A stretch of DNA of 64,000 bases from an uncultured Pseudomonadota bacterium (GTDB taxonomy: Bacteria; Pseudomonadota; Alphaproteobacteria; RF32; CAG-239), in the NCBI GenBank assembly GCA_902799835.1, contig CADCCF010000001.1, positions 124,001 to 188,000 on the forward strand, written 5' to 3'. The notes under the pieces are model-generated. The model did not search any database. It had not been told where the DNA came from and was given only the letters and a program-made list of their open reading frames with translations. Made by a program: the position numbers and the translations under genes. Of this stretch, positions 45,546 to 54,796 are shown piece by piece (position 1 is the stretch's first letter; every line of letters begins with the position of its first letter).

Positions 45546-46157
45546 TTATTTTTTCTTCTTAAAATTGCGTGAGCTGTTCTTTTTGTCTTTGAAAACAAAC
45601 ACTTCATCATCAATATCAATGTCTTTTTGCTCGTCATATAATGATAAAGTTACTTCCACACTTTGCGGATCAACAATTTTCCATTGTTTCAGTTCAAAAG
45701 GATTGTTGGCAAAAACCAGGGTAATCGGTCCGGTTTCGCTTTTTTCTTTCATTTCCAGAGTAACCATGGTGGAGCCTTTGTCTTGATAAAAATCGACAAT
45801 TTCCAAATCGCCGCCTTCTAATTTAATATCTTTTCCCAAAATAAGCGACAAAGGTATATCTTTATAGTCAATATTGGTAATTTGATCCAAATCAATATCT
45901 TTATAAGTTATCAAATCACCGTTTCCGACTATCAAAACATTGGTCGGCTCGGCATATTCCATGCGAATTTTGTTAGGCTTTTTGATAAACAAACGTCCTT
46001 CAGCGGTGGCTCCGTTTGAAGCCATCTGTACAAAAGTCGCCTTCATGGTGTTTAGTGAGTTGAGATAGTCTTCAATTTTTTTAATATCTTGCGGCGCCAC
46101 AGCCTGAACATTGTTCGACAGCAACACCCCGCACAAAAAGATAATTAATTTTTTCAT
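45546..46157 (-). CDS. lolA: LolA-like outer-membrane lipoprotein carrier
   Basis: Periplasmic chaperone that carries lipoproteins from the LolCDE exporter to the outer membrane. A signal peptide (ending VQA) is followed by LNSLNTMKATFVQ, GRLFIKKPNKIRMEY and the later strand pattern of the LolA fold. 203 residues plus a very basic tail (SSRNFKKKK). The start used has GAGG upstream and begins MKKLIIF. ftsK, often upstream, is absent. Confidence 0.88.
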   Translation of the reverse strand: MKKLIIFLCGVLLSNNVQAVAPQDIKKIEDYLNSLNTMKATFVQMASNGATAEGRLFIKKPNKIRMEYAEPTNVLIVGNGDLITYKDIDLDQITNIDYKDIPLSLILGKDIKLEGGDLEIVDFYQDKGSTMVTLEMKEKSETGPITLVFANNPFELKQWKIVDPQSVEVTLSLYDEQKDIDIDDEVFVFKDKKNSSRNFKKKK

Positions 46158-46230
46158 CTGTACCCAAGCCTCTATATTATACAACCGGCTATATAATATA
46201 GCGTTTTTCTTTTTGAAGTCCAGCGCAAAA

Positions 46231-46264
46231 TTTAAACCCCTGTCAAAATGTTGACAGGGGTAAA
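46231..46264 (-). terminator. Intrinsic terminator after the microprotein
   Basis: ACCCCTGTCAA and TTGACAGGGGT form an 11-bp stem with a 4-base loop; on the minus strand it is followed by TTAAATTTT. Confidence 0.75.
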
Positions 46265-46277
46265 ACCAAAAAACTGC

Positions 46278-46412
46278 TTAATAGCCGCCGCAGCCGCAGC
46301 CCTTATGGGTTGAATTGGATTCTTTTTCTGATGAAGATTCTTTGTCAGAATCTTTATTAGAAGCGGCTGACATTTTTTTGCTTGATTCGCTGTCTCGTAA
46401 ATCTTTACACAT
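46278..46412 (-). CDS. 44-residue microprotein with Cys/Gly-rich tail
   Basis: Read by hand on the minus strand, too short for most gene callers. The ATG has TTAGGAG at good spacing. The sequence begins MCKDLRDSES, continues as a Ser/Lys/Glu/Asp-rich unstructured middle and ends THKGCGCGGY. Three cysteines in all, two in the tail. It has its own terminator, and a possible terminator separates it from the methyltransferase upstream, so it may be an independent small transcript. No family is recognised. The tail could bind metal or be a modification or anchoring signal (inference). Confidence 0.7.
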   Translation of the reverse strand: MCKDLRDSESSKKMSAASNKDSDKESSSEKESNSTHKGCGCGGY

Positions 46413-46424
46413 ACTTTTCTACTC

Positions 46425-46456
46425 CTAAAAAATTAAAATTTTTGCCTAACGGCAAG
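46425..46456 (-). terminator. Possible terminator after the DNA methyltransferase
   Basis: Minus strand: TTGCC and GGCAA (46455-46451, 46446-46442) around GTTA, then an A/T-rich tract with TTTTAATTTTTT. Short stem. Confidence 0.4.
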
Positions 46457-46502
46457 GAGATAAGTAATGTCTTTATATCTTGTGGCAAGCTCAACTTTTC
46501 GC

Positions 46503-47423
46503 CTACATATTACGATGGCAGAATATACCATCTTTAAATCCTTGAATTTCAGGATTTTTATTTGCCATAGCCAATCGTTTTATAGCATAAGCGACATATT
46601 CTTTTTCTTTTTCAATTCCGATAAAATGACGCTTTAGTTTTTTAGCTACCACTGCGGTGGTTCCTGAGCCTAAAAACGGATCAAAAACCAAATCACCCTC
46701 ATCAGATGAAGCCAAAATTAACTTAGCTATTAATTTTTCCGGTTTTTGGGTGGGGTGAGGGGTGTTTTCCGCCATGGACCAAAAAGGCACCGAGATATCA
46801 GTCCAAATGTTCGATGGACAAGTCAGGCGCATTTTTTGTTGTTTGGATTCGAACCAGTCCTTAGGTTTTCCCTTGTTATCTTTATAGGGCGCCAACACCG
46901 GACGCAAAACTTTTACTGCATCTATGTTAAATTTATAATCCTTACTTTTGGTGAAAAACCAAATATCTTCCAGACAATTTTTCCAGTTTTTGGCTGCACC
47001 GCGTCCTTTTTCACGTTCCCAAGATATGCGATTTTGCAGGCAAAAATATTTTCCCGCCACAAAAGGTACCGATATGGAAGATTTCCAGTCTGTGCAGATA
47101 TAAATTGAAGCATTATCTTTCAAAATTCGCACGGTTTTTTTCAGCCAACTGTCCAACCACTTGGCATATTGTTGCTCAGACATAGTCTTAAAGCTTGAAT
47201 TTCCAAAATTTTTGGTCATGTTATAAGGGGGATCAACAATCATCAAGTCAACACATTTTTCCGGCAACAAATCAATTGCCTCAAACATATCTTGCCAAAT
47301 AACAGAGTCCTTAATTTTATTGAGGGTTTCGCGCTTTTTCAAAGTAATAGCCCGCGCCGCCAAGTCGGCTTGTTCTTGCTTGGTTAAACAAAGGGTTTTG
47401 TTGCGCGAAGCTTTTTCTTGCAA
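46503..47423 (-). CDS. Orphan adenine/cytosine-N DNA methyltransferase (beta class)
   Basis: The catalytic DPPYN motif (about 61-65) precedes the SAM motif FDPFLGSGTT (about 250-259), the beta-class order. 306 residues. It lacks the extra C-terminal region of CcrM, and its target site cannot be told. The start is TTG with GAGG upstream, one base beyond the HPr stop, so translation is likely coupled to ptsH. No restriction endonuclease or specificity gene is near, so it is an orphan, possibly epigenetic, enzyme. Confidence 0.88.
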   Translation of the reverse strand: MQEKASRNKTLCLTKQEQADLAARAITLKKRETLNKIKDSVIWQDMFEAIDLLPEKCVDLMIVDPPYNMTKNFGNSSFKTMSEQQYAKWLDSWLKKTVRILKDNASIYICTDWKSSISVPFVAGKYFCLQNRISWEREKGRGAAKNWKNCLEDIWFFTKSKDYKFNIDAVKVLRPVLAPYKDNKGKPKDWFESKQQKMRLTCPSNIWTDISVPFWSMAENTPHPTQKPEKLIAKLILASSDEGDLVFDPFLGSGTTAVVAKKLKRHFIGIEKEKEYVAYAIKRLAMANKNPEIQGFKDGIFCHRNM

Positions 47424-47699
47424 TCAATCCTCACCGAATTTGTTGTTAACCAAAGCAGCAATTGCATCCAGGGCTGCTTGTGCTTGGTTTCCCGAAACCG
47501 AAACCTTAATAGTTGTTCCTTTGGCAGCCGCCAACATCATCAATCCCATAATTGAATGTCCGCTTACTTGTTGCCCCAAACGTTCAACTTCTACTTCAGC
47601 ATCAAAATTTTCCGCCGTTTTAACAAAAGCTGCAGCAGCCCTCGCATGCAACCCTCTAATATTTTTTATTTCCAATTCTTGTGATAATACGTCAGACAT
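47424..47699 (-). CDS. HPr-family phosphocarrier (nitrogen-type PTS)
   Basis: Phosphocarrier with H18 in RGLHARAAA and the regulatory serine S49 in SGHSIMGLMML, the target of HprK. 91 residues. It lies 4 bases after the EIIA gene. In alphaproteobacteria this branch regulates rather than transports sugars: PtsP, HPr and EIIA form a signalling chain; no sugar permease or EI is in the window. Confidence 0.94.
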   Translation of the reverse strand: MSDVLSQELEIKNIRGLHARAAAAFVKTAENFDAEVEVERLGQQVSGHSIMGLMMLAAAKGTTIKVSVSGNQAQAALDAIAALVNNKFGED

Positions 47700-47703
47700 T
47701 TAA

Positions 47704-48102
47704 TTATTTTCCTAAAAGCTGTGAAGCAATATTAATATATTTTTTTCCGGCTTCTTGTGCACCTTCGACAGTTTTTTTGATATTGTTTTCTTTACGCAAA
47801 GAAGCGATTTTTATCAACATCGGCAAATTGATTCCGGCCAAAATTTCAACATTAGCCCTGTCCATCATCGAAAGAGCAAGGTTGGAAGGAGTTCCTCCAA
47901 ACATATCAGTCAATAAAATTACACCATCACCACTGTTAGTTTCGTTAACCTTAGAAAGAATTTCACCACGACGCATTTCCATGTCATCATCAGGACCTAT
48001 ACACACAGTCTCAACCTGTTCTTGTGGTCCGACAACATGTTGCATTGCCGACACAAACTCTTTTGCCAGATTGCCATGCGTAACTAAAACCAATCCAATC
48101 AT
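47704..48102 (-). CDS. PTS EIIA component, mannose family
   Basis: The phospho-acceptor histidine is H9 in VTHGNLA; ILLTDMFGGTPSNLA follows as in EIIA-Man. 132 residues. Start ATG with GGGG-rich upstream; a TTG one codon earlier is possible. With HPr it forms the nitrogen-type PTS, likely regulatory. Confidence 0.92.
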   Translation of the reverse strand: MIGLVLVTHGNLAKEFVSAMQHVVGPQEQVETVCIGPDDDMEMRRGEILSKVNETNSGDGVILLTDMFGGTPSNLALSMMDRANVEILAGINLPMLIKIASLRKENNIKKTVEGAQEAGKKYINIASQLLGK

Positions 48103-48114
48103 CAAAAACCCCGC

Positions 48115-48540
48115 TTATTTAACATTCTTTGCGCCGTTGTTCCAAATTTTTACAGCACCGAAACTCTTCAACAATTCATCACGGCTTTTAGCTTTGACCA
48201 GCTCATCGGCACGAGTTTGTTTGCCGTCAAATACAATTTCTTCCACATTTTCAACCGGCACACCGTAAATTCGCTCAACCATTTTGCCCTTAAGCTCGAC
48301 AATCATCACAAATTCAGACTCTGCCAAAGGCTCAATGGTTTCTTCCATAATGTTATCCAAGCGAACAGCTAAATGTGCGTCGCGTTTTAACAAAGCAGTT
48401 TTTTTGCCGTCAAATTGCAAAACCGGATCTTCCGGAGCACCATTACGAGCATCAATAAATATTGCCAATTCACCATATTTATTTTCAATAATTTCAAAGA
48501 AATCCTGTTTTTCAATCAAAGTATAATATTGTGTTTCCAT
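48115..48540 (-). CDS. Protein of unknown function in the PTS operon
   Basis: 141 residues, soluble and acidic, without signal peptide. A predicted alpha/beta pattern (AIFIDARNG, TALLKRD, EFVMIVELKGKMVERIYGVPVENVEEIVFDG) but no family recognised. It precedes EIIA and HPr on the same strand with a 12-base gap, so it may connect to PTS signalling (inference from position only). Confidence 0.7.
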   Translation of the reverse strand: METQYYTLIEKQDFFEIIENKYGELAIFIDARNGAPEDPVLQFDGKKTALLKRDAHLAVRLDNIMEETIEPLAESEFVMIVELKGKMVERIYGVPVENVEEIVFDGKQTRADELVKAKSRDELLKSFGAVKIWNNGAKNVK

Positions 48541-48623
48541 CGCTCAAAACTTCCCTTATTGCCAAATTACTAATCCTATGTTATAACCTTAACATCAAAC
48601 TGTCAATTTTAGGTTAATAAGTT

Positions 48624-50372
48624 ATGCAAAAAACCGCGATAAAATTTATTTGGAGCTACCTTAAAAATTTCAAATTTTTAATAATTTTTATCGTAGTAAT
48701 GATGTCGTCCTCCCGACTTTTAGAGCAGGGAGCACAGTATTATATTGCCAAATTATTTGAGCATATTGCCGCAGATGTAGGGCAAGCTGACTATTGGCAA
48801 ATTGCCTTTGTTTTAATAGGTATATCAGCTTTTATGGAAATTTCAGGCGGAGCATTGCAATTGATAGGGCAATTTTTTTCGTCGCGTTTAATTCCTCACG
48901 TCAGATCTTTGGTTATTCGTGATGTTTTTGATTATGTTAACAAACACTCAATTTCCTATTTTGTCGGCGAAATGACCGGTAATATTTCCAATAAATTTCA
49001 TCAACTTCAAAATGGCATAGTTGATTTCTTTATGCACTCTTATGGCTCAATTCATGATATTCTTTATACCATAGTGACTATCGGTATCTTAAGTTGCATA
49101 AATTGGATGCTGGGTTTGGGCATGATATTTTGGGTTGCGTTGATGATAGCACAAGGTTTTTACTTTGGGCGTCGTCGAGCCGCCTTTGCCAAACAAACAA
49201 CCACACATCAAAGCAAAGCTAATGCTGAAATAGTTGATTCTATAGCCAATTATGCCGAAATAAAAAGTTTTGCCAACTACAAGTTTGAACGAACTAATTT
49301 ACTGAATATTTTGCGGCAATGGCGCAAGGCTGAAACAATCGAACAAAAAAACAAGGTCAAAATAATGGCCTGTATGGAATTTTCTGCCATAATTTCAATC
49401 ACATTGTTTATTGTAATAAATACCGGTTTATTGTATTGGCAACAAATCAGCATTACGGCTTATATTTTTGCTTTAACAACTTTTAATCGCTTAAGTTGGA
49501 CCAGTTTTTCAGTCAATTGGGCAGTCAATAATATGACGCGTATTTTGGGACAAATGAACTCAGCACTGGAAACTCTGGCGCTTGATCCGGAAATAGTCGA
49601 TTCCAATCAAGCCGAAGAACTAAAAATCAAAAAAGCAGCAATTAAATTCAACAATGTGGCCTTTTGTTATAACAATAACCAAAATATTCTCAAAAATTTT
49701 AATCTCGAGATAAAAGCCGGTGAAAAGGTGGGAATAGTTGGTTCTTCCGGTGCCGGAAAATCGACTCTGATCAAATTGATTTCCCGTTATTTTGATGTTA
49801 AAGAAGGTTTTATTGCTGTTAATGACCGCGATATTCGCGATTTTACTCAAGACTCATTGCACAAAAATATTGCCGTTATTCCTCAAGATGTTTGTTTGTT
49901 CAATCGCACAATTATGGACAATATCCGCTATGGTGATACTAAAGCATCTGACGAAGAAGTCGTCAAAGCAGCCAAAGCGGCATCGGCTGACAAATTTATT
50001 GAGCAATTACCTAATTCCTACCAAACGAGGGTTGGTGATAGAGGAGTAATTCTTTCCGGGGGCGAGCGCCAACGCATTGCCATAGCACGGGCTATTTTGA
50101 AAAAAGCGCCAATCCTTATTTTTGATGAGGCAACATCGTCTTTGGATTCGGAAAGTGAAAAATATATTCAAAATTCAATGAAGACATTAATGAAGAATAA
50201 AACAGTTGTAGCCATTGCGCACCGCCTTTCAACTTTGCGTGAAATGGATAGGATAATTGTTATGGAAAAGGGCAAGATTATTGAAGAAGGAACCCATTTA
50301 AGCCTGTTGCGCAAAAAAGGTCGCTATGCCAAGTTGTTTAAAATGCAGTCTGACGGCTATCTTCCGGCCTAA
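48624..50372 (+). CDS. ABC exporter, fused permease-ATPase (MsbA-like)
   Basis: Six membrane helices in residues 10-290 then a nucleotide-binding domain with Walker A GSSGAGKSTLIKL, signature LSGGERQRIAIARA and Walker B ILIFDEATSSLD followed by the H-loop AHRLST. 582 residues, the length of a half-transporter that dimerises. Lipid A, lipid or drug export are all possible; MsbA-like lipid flipping is favoured only by general similarity. It converges with recF and overlaps it by 35 bases. Confidence 0.88.
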   Translation: MQKTAIKFIWSYLKNFKFLIIFIVVMMSSSRLLEQGAQYYIAKLFEHIAADVGQADYWQIAFVLIGISAFMEISGGALQLIGQFFSSRLIPHVRSLVIRDVFDYVNKHSISYFVGEMTGNISNKFHQLQNGIVDFFMHSYGSIHDILYTIVTIGILSCINWMLGLGMIFWVALMIAQGFYFGRRRAAFAKQTTTHQSKANAEIVDSIANYAEIKSFANYKFERTNLLNILRQWRKAETIEQKNKVKIMACMEFSAIISITLFIVINTGLLYWQQISITAYIFALTTFNRLSWTSFSVNWAVNNMTRILGQMNSALETLALDPEIVDSNQAEELKIKKAAIKFNNVAFCYNNNQNILKNFNLEIKAGEKVGIVGSSGAGKSTLIKLISRYFDVKEGFIAVNDRDIRDFTQDSLHKNIAVIPQDVCLFNRTIMDNIRYGDTKASDEEVVKAAKAASADKFIEQLPNSYQTRVGDRGVILSGGERQRIAIARAILKKAPILIFDEATSSLDSESEKYIQNSMKTLMKNKTVVAIAHRLSTLREMDRIIVMEKGKIIEEGTHLSLLRKKGRYAKLFKMQSDGYLPA

Positions 50373-51603
50373 TTTCTCTGGTGTTATCATAAACCGAATT
50401 ATGCTTAACTTCAAAGAATTGAGCTTTTTGCTTAATTTCATCAAACAGCTCGGGATTGGTGGTAGTAATCCAAGCCTGAAATTTAAGATCTACGATTTTA
50501 CCAAGCAAAGCACTGCGCTTGGTGTCATCCAGGTGAGCAGCCACTTCATCAAGCAGTAATACCGGTGCAAAACCTTTATGCAGGGTTTGGCATTTAGCTT
50601 GCGCCAAAATTATGCTCACCAATAACGATTTTTGCTCTCCGGTGGAGCACAATTCTGCCGGCATACATTTTTTCTTATGATAGACCTTAAAATCGGTGCG
50701 ATTAACTCCATCAGCACTACCATTGTCTAAAACATAGTGCCTTTGAGTTTTTAGCAAATTACGATAGAGCTCCTCGACTCTGACTGCCGGATTCTCATCT
50801 AATTCGCGCTCAATTCTTCCATCAAGTTCAATTTGCACTGATGGAAAAACATCATCCGGCTCCTGTTCAATAAAACTGTTAAGCCGTGCAACTTGTTCAC
50901 GACGAGCCGCTGCAATTGCCACCCCCAAGGCCGCCATGTTTTCTTCCAACGATTCCAGCCAATAATTATCGCGTTTGCCGTCTTTTATCAGGCGATACCA
51001 CTCGCGATACAAATGTTCAAAATCAGCAACTCTTTTGGCATGGTCATTGTCAAAAGCATAAACCATTCTATCTAAAAACGAGCGCCGCGGCTGACTTCCG
51101 CCTCTAAACAATCTATCCATCTGCGGCGTTAACCAAATCAAAGATATATATTTGCCCAGTTCGCTCTGAGTTGAGATTTTGTTGCCGTCTATCTTAACGA
51201 TTCGGCGTTCAAACGAACGATTTCCCTCAGCATCTTCAACTTCTTTGTTGGTTTTTTCAACAGCAGTGGCCAAAGTATGAGATTCATCATTATTCAGTAC
51301 ATCAGCTACCACTGCCCAGTTTAGCGGTGTCACAAAAGATAAATTGCCGTTATTGCCGATTTGCGGAATAAATCTTTTGATATCAGCCAGTTTTACCCCT
51401 CTTAAACCGCGCCCCGGCGACAAAAATGATATTGCTTCCAAGATATTGGTTTTGCCGGAGCCGTTTTCGCCATAAATCACTATGGGAGTGTTTTGTGCTT
51501 CTAATCTTAATGACGAATAATTCCTATAATCAGTTAAAGTCAGGCGTTCAACACCTGACTTTAACTTGGATATTTCGCTTAAATTACTCGCCAAATTATT
51601 CAT
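50338..51603 (-). CDS. recF: DNA replication and repair protein RecF
   Basis: SMC-like ATPase of the RecFOR gap-repair pathway. Walker A GENGSGKTNILEAIS near residue 45, RNYSSLRLE before it, and the Walker B LLDEVAAHLDDTKR near the C-terminus. 421 residues, on the long side, with an extra segment after about residue 100. It begins directly after dnaN ends. gyrB does not follow. Confidence 0.93.
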   Translation of the reverse strand: MNNLASNLSEISKLKSGVERLTLTDYRNYSSLRLEAQNTPIVIYGENGSGKTNILEAISFLSPGRGLRGVKLADIKRFIPQIGNNGNLSFVTPLNWAVVADVLNNDESHTLATAVEKTNKEVEDAEGNRSFERRIVKIDGNKISTQSELGKYISLIWLTPQMDRLFRGGSQPRRSFLDRMVYAFDNDHAKRVADFEHLYREWYRLIKDGKRDNYWLESLEENMAALGVAIAAARREQVARLNSFIEQEPDDVFPSVQIELDGRIERELDENPAVRVEELYRNLLKTQRHYVLDNGSADGVNRTDFKVYHKKKCMPAELCSTGEQKSLLVSIILAQAKCQTLHKGFAPVLLLDEVAAHLDDTKRSALLGKIVDLKFQAWITTTNPELFDEIKQKAQFFEVKHNSVYDNTREIRPEDSRQTAF

Positions 51604-52722
51604 CTAGATTCTCATTGGCATCAATACATAAATCGCCGAAGCGTCGGCTGTATCATGAATAACTGACGGCGAAGCTGCATCAGCAAAAGAAATTTTAACG
51701 GTTTCGCCTTTAATTTCCGCTAAAATATCAAGCAAATAACGGAAATTATAGCCGATTTCCAAAGCCTCATGATCATATTGAGCTTCCAAATCTTCTGAAG
51801 CGCTACCCAAATCAGGACTGGAAGTAACAATGGTAATTTTGTTTTTGTTGGTCAACATCTTAATGGCGCGAGTACGTTCAGCTACTACCGAAACACGATC
51901 AACTGCCGCCGCCAAATCTTTAACCTTCAATTCCAAAGCCTTGTCGTTGTCAGTCGGAATAACGCGCTCATAATCAGGATAAGTTCCGTCAATCAATTTT
52001 GAGGTGAGAGTTATGTCAGTAATTGAGAAACGAACTTTGTTTTCCGAAACTTCGATTGTAACATTTTCGACTGCATTATCGTCTAATAATTTGCGAATTT
52101 CTGCCACAGTCTTGCGTGGAATAATAACACCTTTCAAATCTTTGGCACCCTTGGGCAGCGGTGTTTCAACACAAGCCAAGCGGTGACCATCGGTGGCTAC
52201 AATACGCAAAACTTCTGAACTTCCGTCAACTTTGGCATGAACGAACAAACCATTAAGATAATATCTGGTTTCTTCGGTTGACATTGCAAACTGGGTGCGA
52301 TCGATTACATCTTTCAATTCATCTTTTGCCATAACAAAAGAAGTTGGTAATTTGTCACCGGAAATAACCGGAAAATCTTCAACCGCAATAGTGGACAACG
52401 AAAATTTCGAACGCCCGGAAGAAATAGTCAATTGCCCCTTATCATCAGGATAAATCAGCTCAACCTGACTACCATCCGAAAGCTTGCGCACAATGTCATA
52501 AAGCATATGAGCCGGAGCGGTAGTAGCGCCTTGTTCAGTGATTTTGGCATCAGCCATTTCGGTGATTTCGGTATCCATGTCGGTAGCCTTAAAGCTGATA
52601 CCGTCGTCCAAAGCTTCAATCCTGACATTTGATAGTACCGGAATAGTGTTTCTCTTCTCAACAATGCTCTGAACATGGCTCAGAGTTTTCAACAAATTTG
52701 CGCGTTCAATAGTAAATCTCAT
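51604..52722 (-). CDS. dnaN: DNA polymerase III beta subunit (sliding clamp)
   Basis: Ring-shaped processivity clamp. The N-terminal MRFTIERANLLK, three-domain pattern and C-terminal VLMPMRI are typical. 372 residues from the ATG with AGG upstream; the open frame before it has no family sequence. A Nudix gene separates it from dnaA. recF follows without a gap. Confidence 0.96.
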   Translation of the reverse strand: MRFTIERANLLKTLSHVQSIVEKRNTIPVLSNVRIEALDDGISFKATDMDTEITEMADAKITEQGATTAPAHMLYDIVRKLSDGSQVELIYPDDKGQLTISSGRSKFSLSTIAVEDFPVISGDKLPTSFVMAKDELKDVIDRTQFAMSTEETRYYLNGLFVHAKVDGSSEVLRIVATDGHRLACVETPLPKGAKDLKGVIIPRKTVAEIRKLLDDNAVENVTIEVSENKVRFSITDITLTSKLIDGTYPDYERVIPTDNDKALELKVKDLAAAVDRVSVVAERTRAIKMLTNKNKITIVTSSPDLGSASEDLEAQYDHEALEIGYNFRYLLDILAEIKGETVKISFADAASPSVIHDTADASAIYVLMPMRI

Positions 52723-52875
52723 CTCTTTTACCTGATTAAAAATTAAACCTGCACAAAAGATAACACGTATTTCATCATTGTCTAAGTATAAAGGGCGATT
52801 CTTCAACAAGTTTTTTGATAAAACAAAATTATTTACATATCTATCAAATAACTATTAAATTTTTTCGAAAAACTG

Positions 52876-53280
52876 TCAGTGCGATTGGGCTAAAAATTGG
52901 GCTGCCGGCAAAAACATATTTTCCGGTAAATTATCCATATCAAACCACCGCCATTCGGCAAATTTATCGGGTTCGCAAAGTTTGACTTCTCCGTTGAATT
53001 CCTTTGCTTTTAAGTGAATGGTAACATAATGCTTTCCGGATTCGTCAAAAAAATCATTAGTAACACCCATAACCTCAACATCTGTCGGTGCAATATCCAA
53101 ATTTGTTTCTTCTTTAGTCTCCCGGCTGGCCGCCGCCTCAAAGCTTTCACCGTACTCCAAATGCCCGCCCGGTGGACACCATGTGCCTTTTCCGTGCAAA
53201 GATTTGCGCAATCCCAAAAGCAATTGTTGTTTTTGATTAAAAATATAAACTCCGACCCCGACTTTAATGATTTTTTCCAT
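52876..53280 (-). CDS. Nudix hydrolase between dnaA and dnaN
   Basis: The Nudix box (G39-x5-E45-x7-RE-x2-EE at 53-58) is complete apart from Asn for the late Gly. 134 residues. Upstream CPPGGH and the short length fit MutT/NUDT1-15-type nucleotide-cleaning enzymes. Position inside the dnaA-dnaN block, with a terminator before it, suggests an insertion into the ancestral order or a function in nucleotide sanitation at replication; the first is inference. Confidence 0.85.
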   Translation of the reverse strand: MEKIIKVGVGVYIFNQKQQLLLGLRKSLHGKGTWCPPGGHLEYGESFEAAASRETKEETNLDIAPTDVEVMGVTNDFFDESGKHYVTIHLKAKEFNGEVKLCEPDKFAEWRWFDMDNLPENMFLPAAQFLAQSH

Positions 53281-53295
53281 TTTTAATAACTTTCT

Positions 53296-53335
53296 TAAAA
53301 AAATAAAAGCAGACTCCAACAACTGAAGTCTGCCT
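53296..53335 (-). terminator. Intrinsic terminator of dnaA
   Basis: Minus strand: GCAGACT pairs with AGTCTGC around an 11-base loop, followed by TTTTATTTTTTT. It separates dnaA from the Nudix-dnaN-recF unit. Confidence 0.85.
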
Positions 53336-53353
53336 TAATCTTTAAGTTAAAAA

Positions 53354-54796
53354 CTAAGCTTCCAAGGCACGACGCAAAGTCTCAACATTTTCAGCCAAAG
53401 AAACATCTTCCATAATCAGTTCTTCAACCTTGCGCACTGCATGCATAACCGTAGTGTGATCGCGGTCAAATTTGCGACCGATTTCCGGCAAAGAACGCGA
53501 GGTTAATTGCTTGGCCAAGTACATGGCAATTTGGCGTGGACGAGCCACGGTGCGAGCGCGGCGCGAAGACTGCATTTCGCGAACCGATATATTGAAATGC
53601 TCGGCAACTTTCTTTTGAATCTCATCAATAGTGGTGCGCTTGTCAAAAGAACGCAACATGTCTTTTAGGATGTCTTGGGTCATATCCAAGGTAATTTCAT
53701 GATTGTTCAACAGCTGTGAATGAGCAATCACCCTGCGCAAAGCCCCTTCCAATTCACGAATATTTGAGGTGATTTTGGTAGCCAAGAATTCAGCAACCTT
53801 AGGAGGCAATTCCAATCCCATTTGTTTGGCTTTGCTGTTTAAGATGCCGATACGCAAATCAAAATCAGTCGGATGAATATCAGCAACCAAACCACAACCC
53901 AAACGCGATTTTAAGCGGGCTTCGATTCCTTCCAAATCGGAAGGGGATTTATCTGCCGATATAATGATTTGACGTCCTTCTTCAATCAAAGAATTGAAGG
54001 TGTAGAAAAATTCTTCCTGAGTGATGTCTTTGCCACCCATAAACTGCACATCATCAACCATCAAAACATCAACCGAGCGGAATTGTTCCTTAAAAGCGGC
54101 AGTATCTTTGTAACGCAAAGCACGAACAAATTTGCACATAAAACGCTCTGCAGACAAATAAACAATATTGCGGGTCGGATCTTGTTGCTTGATGTGCCAG
54201 GCAATCGCGTGCATAAGATGGGTTTTGCCCAAACCGACGCCGGAATACAAGAACAAAGGATTAAAAGATATGCTGCGTGATTCGGCAACTTTGCGTGCGG
54301 CGGCATAAGCAAATTCATTGGTTTTGCCGACAACAAAGTTTTCGAAAGTATATTGCGGATTTAAAGGCACCGACAAAGAGTCATTCAAAGTTCCGTCATT
54401 AGCATTGGCAGCCGCAACAGCACCGGACTGATAAATATTTTGCGGCATCGGTGATGATGCAATTTTTTTAATCAATGAAGGACAAGTCGGGCTGTAAATT
54501 CCGTGAGCCTGCATAACATCCTGACCGGCTTGAACAATGAAATTTACATTTTTAATTTTGGGATTCTTCTTTTCCCATATTTTGTGGATTCTATCGCTGT
54601 AATTTGTAATGACCCAATTTCGCATAAAACGAGTCGGCACGCAAATATTCATAGTGCCATCACTGAAAGTTCCTACAGTCAGCGGCTTAAGCCAGCTTTC
54701 AAAAGCTGTTTCGCCAATTTCACCTTTGAGTTGCTCGCAAACCTGTCCCCACTGATCCGAAACAGAACTCCCGTTTACAACTAAATCTTCGGTCAT
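53354..54796 (-). CDS. dnaA: Replication initiator DnaA
   Basis: Domain I (about 12-85), a variable linker (to about 140), the AAA+ domain with GVGLGKTHLMHA and MVDDVQFMGGKD, and domain IV with the DnaA-box-binding DRDHTTVMHAV near the C-terminus. 480 residues is normal. It is preceded by a 500-base gap with two DnaA-box-like sites, fitting autoregulation, and is next to rpsT as in many alphaproteobacteria. Confidence 0.97.
   Translation of the reverse strand: MTEDLVVNGSSVSDQWGQVCEQLKGEIGETAFESWLKPLTVGTFSDGTMNICVPTRFMRNWVITNYSDRIHKIWEKKNPKIKNVNFIVQAGQDVMQAHGIYSPTCPSLIKKIASSPMPQNIYQSGAVAAANANDGTLNDSLSVPLNPQYTFENFVVGKTNEFAYAAARKVAESRSISFNPLFLYSGVGLGKTHLMHAIAWHIKQQDPTRNIVYLSAERFMCKFVRALRYKDTAAFKEQFRSVDVLMVDDVQFMGGKDITQEEFFYTFNSLIEEGRQIIISADKSPSDLEGIEARLKSRLGCGLVADIHPTDFDLRIGILNSKAKQMGLELPPKVAEFLATKITSNIRELEGALRRVIAHSQLLNNHEITLDMTQDILKDMLRSFDKRTTIDEIQKKVAEHFNISVREMQSSRRARTVARPRQIAMYLAKQLTSRSLPEIGRKFDRDHTTVMHAVRKVEELIMEDVSLAENVETLRRALEA

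Noticed and set aside
46467..46637. A 56-codon plus-strand frame with a good AAGGAG site, antisense to the methyltransferase 3' end
   Set aside because: It lies within a clear gene on the other strand, is Phe-rich and low in complexity, and has no terminator or family likeness. The site may be chance.
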